42,776 nucleotides of DNA from an uncultured Clostridia bacterium (GTDB taxonomy: Bacteria > Bacillota > Clostridia > Oscillospirales > Acutalibacteraceae). The DNA lies in the NCBI GenBank assembly GCA_947631855.1, contig CANRMX010000016.1, forward strand, positions 1 to 42,776. The letters run 5' to 3'. Below, piece by piece: positions 40,056 through 42,776 of the stretch; within the stretch, counting starts at the first letter, position 1, and every line of letters begins with the position of its first letter. A program made the translations under genes and the position numbers. A model generated the notes under the pieces. That model saw only the letters and a program-made list of their open reading frames with translations, was not told the DNA's origin and ran no database searches.

Positions 40056-40372
40056 AAAATCCCACGCCATCGATCAGTACCCAGTGAATTCCGCGATAGG
40101 AGCGCTTGTTTTCAGCGCCCACCAGTGCGCCCTCAGCGCGCGCTCCGCGAAGTGAGAACGGCGGCTCGCCGTGCCCGCCTGCGGCGGGGGATCGGCAGAG
40201 GGTTTCCCGGCGTCCTCTGGTGGCGGGCATCCTGGCGGCGGTGACGTGCATCCCGGGGTTGATCTTGCTGCTAGTGCGCTTCGGGAAGATTTATCAGAAA
40301 TACATCAAATAAATGATCCCCCGCCATCGACCAGTACCCGGTGAATTCCGCGATAGGGGCGCTTGTTTCCAG
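40056..40372. repeat. Duplicated downstream segment and palindromic spacer
   Basis: About 60 nt after each stop also match (40056-40116 and 40313-40372, roughly 85-90% by eye, sharing GTGAATTCCGCGATAGG), so the whole unit repeats with a 257-bp period. Between the copies (about 40117-40208) lie ACGGCG/CGCCGT with a GCT loop (40158-40172) and CCCGCC/GGCGGG with a TGC loop (40174-40188). No gene is visible in 40313-40428. Confidence 0.88.
40209..40312 (+). pseudogene. Detached copy of the 39714 gene's 3' end
   Basis: These 104 nt align with native 39952-40055. Only two positions differ: TAC/TAT (synonymous) and stop TAG/TAA. It is the youngest-looking of the four detached ends. There is no start codon or remainder of the gene. 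Confidence 0.93.
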
Positions 40373-40428
40373 CACGCGCTCCGCATTCTTGTATTGTCAA
40401 ATTCAATGTTATGATAGGAGGATGAATC

Positions 40429-40704
40429 ATGAATCAACAGGAAAACCCGAAAACCGGCGGGGAGGATCGTCCCGCGCTGTGTTGTCCCAAATGCGGCCGC
40501 CCGATGGAGCCGGGCTTTTTGCAGGCCCAGCAGATCATGGCCTTCAATAAAAAACGGTACAAATTCCGCATCTTCCATGGGGAGGACCCGGACAGCGTGA
40601 TCCTCTCCCAGCGGGTGCTCTCCGGTGCGGATTTTCACGGGTACATCTGCAAGGACTGCGGGCTGGTGGTGTTCGATTACAAAACCCCCATCACGCACTG
40701 GTGA
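40429..40704 (+). CDS. Zinc-ribbon protein (DUF6487-like)
   Basis: This 91-residue protein has a two-part zinc ribbon: Cys19 and Cys22 in CCPKCGRPMEPGFLQ, and Cys74 and Cys77 in GYICKDCGLVVFDY. The conserved run of residues after the first knuckle (PMEPGFLQ) fits small DUF6487-type proteins of Clostridia. The function is unknown; the ribbon may bind nucleic acid or protein. ATG 40429 follows AGGAGG. A possible TATGAT -10 lies at 40410-40415, but the best -35 (TTGTAT) is only 15 nt away, so the promoter is uncertain. Confidence 0.85.
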   Translation: MNQQENPKTGGEDRPALCCPKCGRPMEPGFLQAQQIMAFNKKRYKFRIFHGEDPDSVILSQRVLSGADFHGYICKDCGLVVFDYKTPITHW

Positions 40705-40775
40705 CAGCCCCCGCGGAAAGCGGCGGAAAGCGGGAAAAGTCAAGAGGTAAATGCGAAAAAATTCAAAAAATTTTT

Positions 40776-41763
40776 TTAGAGGGTCGATAGGGCCGTTTCC
40801 ACCGATGCCTCGAACACGGTTTCGGCGCTGAGATAGCCGAGGATCTTCCGGGGGTAGTTGTTCAGCCAGTCCTCGATCTGGGCCACCCGCTCGTCGGTGA
40901 GATCCTCGAAGCTCGTCCCTTTCGGAAGGAAACGCCGGATCAGTTTGTTCGCGTTCTCATTGCTCCCCCTCTCGTAGGCGCTATATGGGTGGCAGTAGTA
41001 CAGCTTGGTCCGCTTGCCGCCCTGGAGGCAGCTGCGCTCGATTCCATCGGTGTCTGCAAACTCCGGGCCGTTGTCACAGGTGATCGTTCTGAAGATCAGC
41101 GGGAACAGTTCGCCGTACCGGCGCTCCAGGTCATCCAGCGCCCGGTTCACGCTGGCGGCGGTTTTGTCCTCCAGCTTTCGCACGACTTCTTTTCGGGCTT
41201 TCCGTTCCGTGAGGACCAGGAGGGCCTTTTTGCTGGGCCGGGCCGACACCACCGTGTCCATCTCCCAGTTGCCGAAGGTTTCCCGGCTGTCGACATCCTC
41301 CGGGCGCTTTTCGATGCTCTCCCCCTTGGAGGGCCGGGCAGCCTCTTTCACCTTATGGTATCCCCGCTTGCGGGTGGATTTTACCGGGAGGTCTTTGTTG
41401 GTGATCCGCAGGAACACCTCTTTGTCGATGTAGCTGTAGAGGGTGGTGGTGGATATGGTAGTCTCAAACTGGAGGCCCTGGGTGGCGATCTCTCCGAGGA
41501 CGGCGGCGGGGCTGTACTTCTCATCCGCGATCTTCTTTTCGATGTGCGTGGCGAGGGCGTGGTCTTTGCCGATCTTCAGCTGCGGCCCCTTTGCCCGGAG
41601 GTTCTCCCGGTACCGCTCATGTGCGATGTCCGGGCTGTAGCGCATCTCGGTGGTGTAGTCCGAGTTGAGATGCTCGTACTGCCCCCGCTGCAGTTCCCGG
41701 TAAATGGTGGAGATGTGAACGCCGAGGGTTTCGGCTATCTCTTTTGGTTTCTGCCCGGCATTC
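40776..41763 (-). pseudogene. IS30-family transposase, 5'-truncated
   Basis: About 329 codons of an IS30-type DDE transposase remain. A helix-turn-helix (QKPKEIAETLGVHISTIYRE) is followed by the catalytic core with NWEMDTVVSARPSKKALLVL (first Asp), TITCDNGPEFAD (second Asp) and YERGSNENANKLIRRFLPKG (Glu). The frame is open to about 41763, where it meets foreign sequence and a stop. The start codon and roughly 20-30 N-terminal residues are missing. The 3' end is intact, followed on the minus strand by an A/T-rich stretch. No matching pair of terminal inverted repeats can be shown because the left end is gone. Confidence 0.88.
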
Positions 41764-41941
41764 GTGTATTACGCTTAGTAAGATCACCATATTCAGAGGT
41801 AAGCCCGATCATCTGTTTAATATCGGTAAGCCCACGCTCCCAGAGCTGTACCTGTTTATCCTTATCTTTCTCATCCAGATTAACCATCTGGAGAAACATT
41901 CTCAGAGAGGGCTTGCTATAACCCTCTACAGCCTCCCCCAT
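41764..41941 (-). pseudogene. Truncated ORF of unknown function in the AT-richer fragment
   Basis: ATG 41941 (MGEAVEGYSKPSLRM) follows AAAAGGATCTT. The reading continues through NLDEKDKDKQVQLWERGLTD and then IKQMIGLTSEYGDLTKRNT, where it meets the IS30 junction; the last few codons before its apparent stop (41735) come from the transposase in another frame. Composition and codon use are AT-richer than the rest of the window. I recognise no family; a phage or plasmid origin is a guess. Confidence 0.5.
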
Positions 41942-41950
41942 AAGATCCTT

Positions 41951-42190
41951 TTAGAAAACCCTGTTAGCCGCCGCTCTACCGCCGCTAGGCTTACCAGAGC
42001 CCTCATCCTCTGCATTATTGCCCTTGCTGAGCTGGAGCCGCCCCTCAATAGCCTTGATCTGATCCTCTTTGTTAAGATCCAGAATGAGAGAGCCTACCAA
42101 ATTCTGAGCCTCAGGTACCTCCATATCAGTAGGATCCTTAGGGAAATACTGATAGGTAGTTTTCAGAGAGCCCTTAGAGCCAGATCTCAC
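41951..42190 (-). CDS. Partial ORF of unknown function in the AT-richer fragment
   Basis: A 79-codon reading ends nine nt before the next ORF in the same direction, so the two look like an operon. It reads SGSKGSLKTTYQYFPKDP, AQNLVGSLILDLNKEDQI and a Ser/Gly/Ala-rich tail. Its apparent start is a GTG at the junction with the helicase fragment; the frame is open across the junction (IKIVRSGSKGS), so the true N-terminus is probably missing. The TYQYFP-like stretch faintly recalls phage ssDNA-binding-type proteins; low confidence. Confidence 0.45.
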   Translation of the reverse strand: MRSGSKGSLKTTYQYFPKDPTDMEVPEAQNLVGSLILDLNKEDQIKAIEGRLQLSKGNNAEDEGSGKPSGGRAAANRVF

Positions 42191-42776
42191 AATCTTGATA
42201 GGCTACGATCTGCTTTCGGTTGAAGCCTCCCATCACCGCGTATCGGTTGCGGAAAACGTAGAAGTTCTGGCCGAAGATCGTAGGGTCGAGGAAACGGTAT
42301 TGACTGAAGATGTCCACCGCCTCATTCTGGACCGGGGTGCCGGAGAGGATCATCTTGTACCGGGCTTTGTCGCCCAGCCGGTGCATGGCCTTGCTCTGTT
42401 CGCTGTCATGGGTCTTTATTCGCTGGCTCTCATCCGCGATGATCAGGTCCGCATCGTAATCCTCCAGCGCCTCGTATAAGCCGTCCCGCCAGGTGGATTC
42501 GTAGTTGATAACGGCCACCTTGAGGTGCGGGTAGGGAAACTTGATCAGGTCATCCAGTTCCTTGAGGCGCTTTTTCTTGTCGCCCAGCATCGTCTTGATG
42601 GTGTAGGGGAAGGCGGCATAGTCTTGAAACTCTTTCGGCCAAACCGCGCAGACCGAGGTGGGGGCCACGATCAGCACCCGCTTGATCTTGCCCATCTGGT
42701 AGGCTGCGCCGGTGATCGCTATGGCCGTCAGGGTCTTTCCGCAGCCCATCTCGAAGAGGAGGCCGAAGCCCTTATT
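42174..42776 (-). CDS. Phage-type SNF2/DEAD helicase, partial at both ends
   Basis: The frame runs off the window edge (5' side) and reads GFGLLFEMGCGKTLTAIAI (Walker A). It continues with VLIVAPTSVCAVWPKEF, VAVINYESTW, LIIADESQRIK (DESQ box), MILSGTPVQNEAVDIFSQYR and NFYVFRNRYAVMGGF: the N-terminal half of an SNF2-like helicase of phage/plasmid type. After about QIVAYQD the family similarity stops and five unrelated residues (CEIWL) lead to a stop at 42174. The gene is therefore cut at the junction with the AT-richer fragment near 42190. Confidence 0.82.
   Translation of the reverse strand, partial: NKGFGLLFEMGCGKTLTAIAITGAAYQMGKIKRVLIVAPTSVCAVWPKEFQDYAAFPYTIKTMLGDKKKRLKELDDLIKFPYPHLKVAVINYESTWRDGLYEALEDYDADLIIADESQRIKTHDSEQSKAMHRLGDKARYKMILSGTPVQNEAVDIFSQYRFLDPTIFGQNFYVFRNRYAVMGGFNRKQIVAYQDCEIWL

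Overview
The window looks like a chromosomal segment of a G+C-rich (roughly 60% by eye) Gram-positive anaerobe of class Clostridia, most likely the Oscillospirales/Ruminococcaceae type of gut bacterium. The evidence is the gene content: PyrK/PyrD class 1B, pyruvate-phosphate dikinase, an orphan MsmX/UgpC-type ATPase, LytR-CpsA-Psr (LCP) proteins, DUF1292, DUF4830, an XRE/DUF2975 pair, VanZ and SdpI proteins and a PrsA-like lipoprotein. Ribosome-binding sites are strong AGGAGG types, and promoters are sigma-A-like with almost invariably 17-bp spacers. No genus can be named from sequence reading alone.

Layout. 1-900: tRNA-Arg(CCT) on the minus strand, divergent from rpsT, then a small membrane protein. 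1000-3140: aldo/keto reductase, SdpI-family and VanZ-family membrane proteins. 3290-8760 (minus): pth-mfd, then a foldase-like lipoprotein with its own promoter. 8840-15460: ppdK; a small membrane protein, a phosphopantetheinyl transferase, DUF4830 and rsuA; then the orphan sugar-importer ATPase. 15445-22357: a tandem hairpin repeat, a membrane XRE regulator, a DUF218 protein and pyrimidine biosynthesis (pyrC, pyrF, pyrK, pyrD), running into a histidine phosphatase and ruvX. 22358-25034: a probable Mg-sensing leader, mgtE, a palindrome array and a second histidine phosphatase. 25334-27310 (minus): DUF1292 and an ECF sigma/anti-sigma-like pair. 27354-34532: gtrA, two LCP proteins, a sugar-phosphate nucleotidyltransferase, a stem-loop-rich intergenic region, secG, a GNAT enzyme and a PLP enzyme of the YnbB/Met-gamma-lyase family. 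34540-38815 (minus): XRE/DUF2975, a GNAT-MGMT fusion, a methyltransferase and uxaC. 38829-40704: an AadA-like nucleotidyltransferase, a small membrane protein and a zinc-ribbon protein. 40776-42776: a truncated IS30 transposase, an AT-richer fragment and part of a phage-type SNF2 helicase. This end is mosaic and may include an assembly chimera.

The most unusual signal is a pattern repeated at four unrelated genes (aldo/keto reductase, mgtE, uxaC and the small membrane protein at 39714). The 3' end of each gene occurs twice in direct orientation. One copy is attached to the gene body. The other is detached, 40 to about 150 bp downstream of the attached stop. The spacer contains perfect or near-perfect palindromes, mostly with 3-4 nt loops. 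The two copies differ mainly by synonymous substitutions: by hand I count 19 synonymous against 6 amino-acid-changing codons over the four loci. A dead duplicate drifting neutrally should not look like this. The pattern resembles an integrative element that re-supplies the 3' end of its target gene and leaves the original end stranded, but here the inserts are only about 130-260 bp. At mgtE the insertion appears to have been iterated into an array. I propose a family of gene-end-restoring palindromic mini-elements. The duplications are seen directly; the mechanism is inference.
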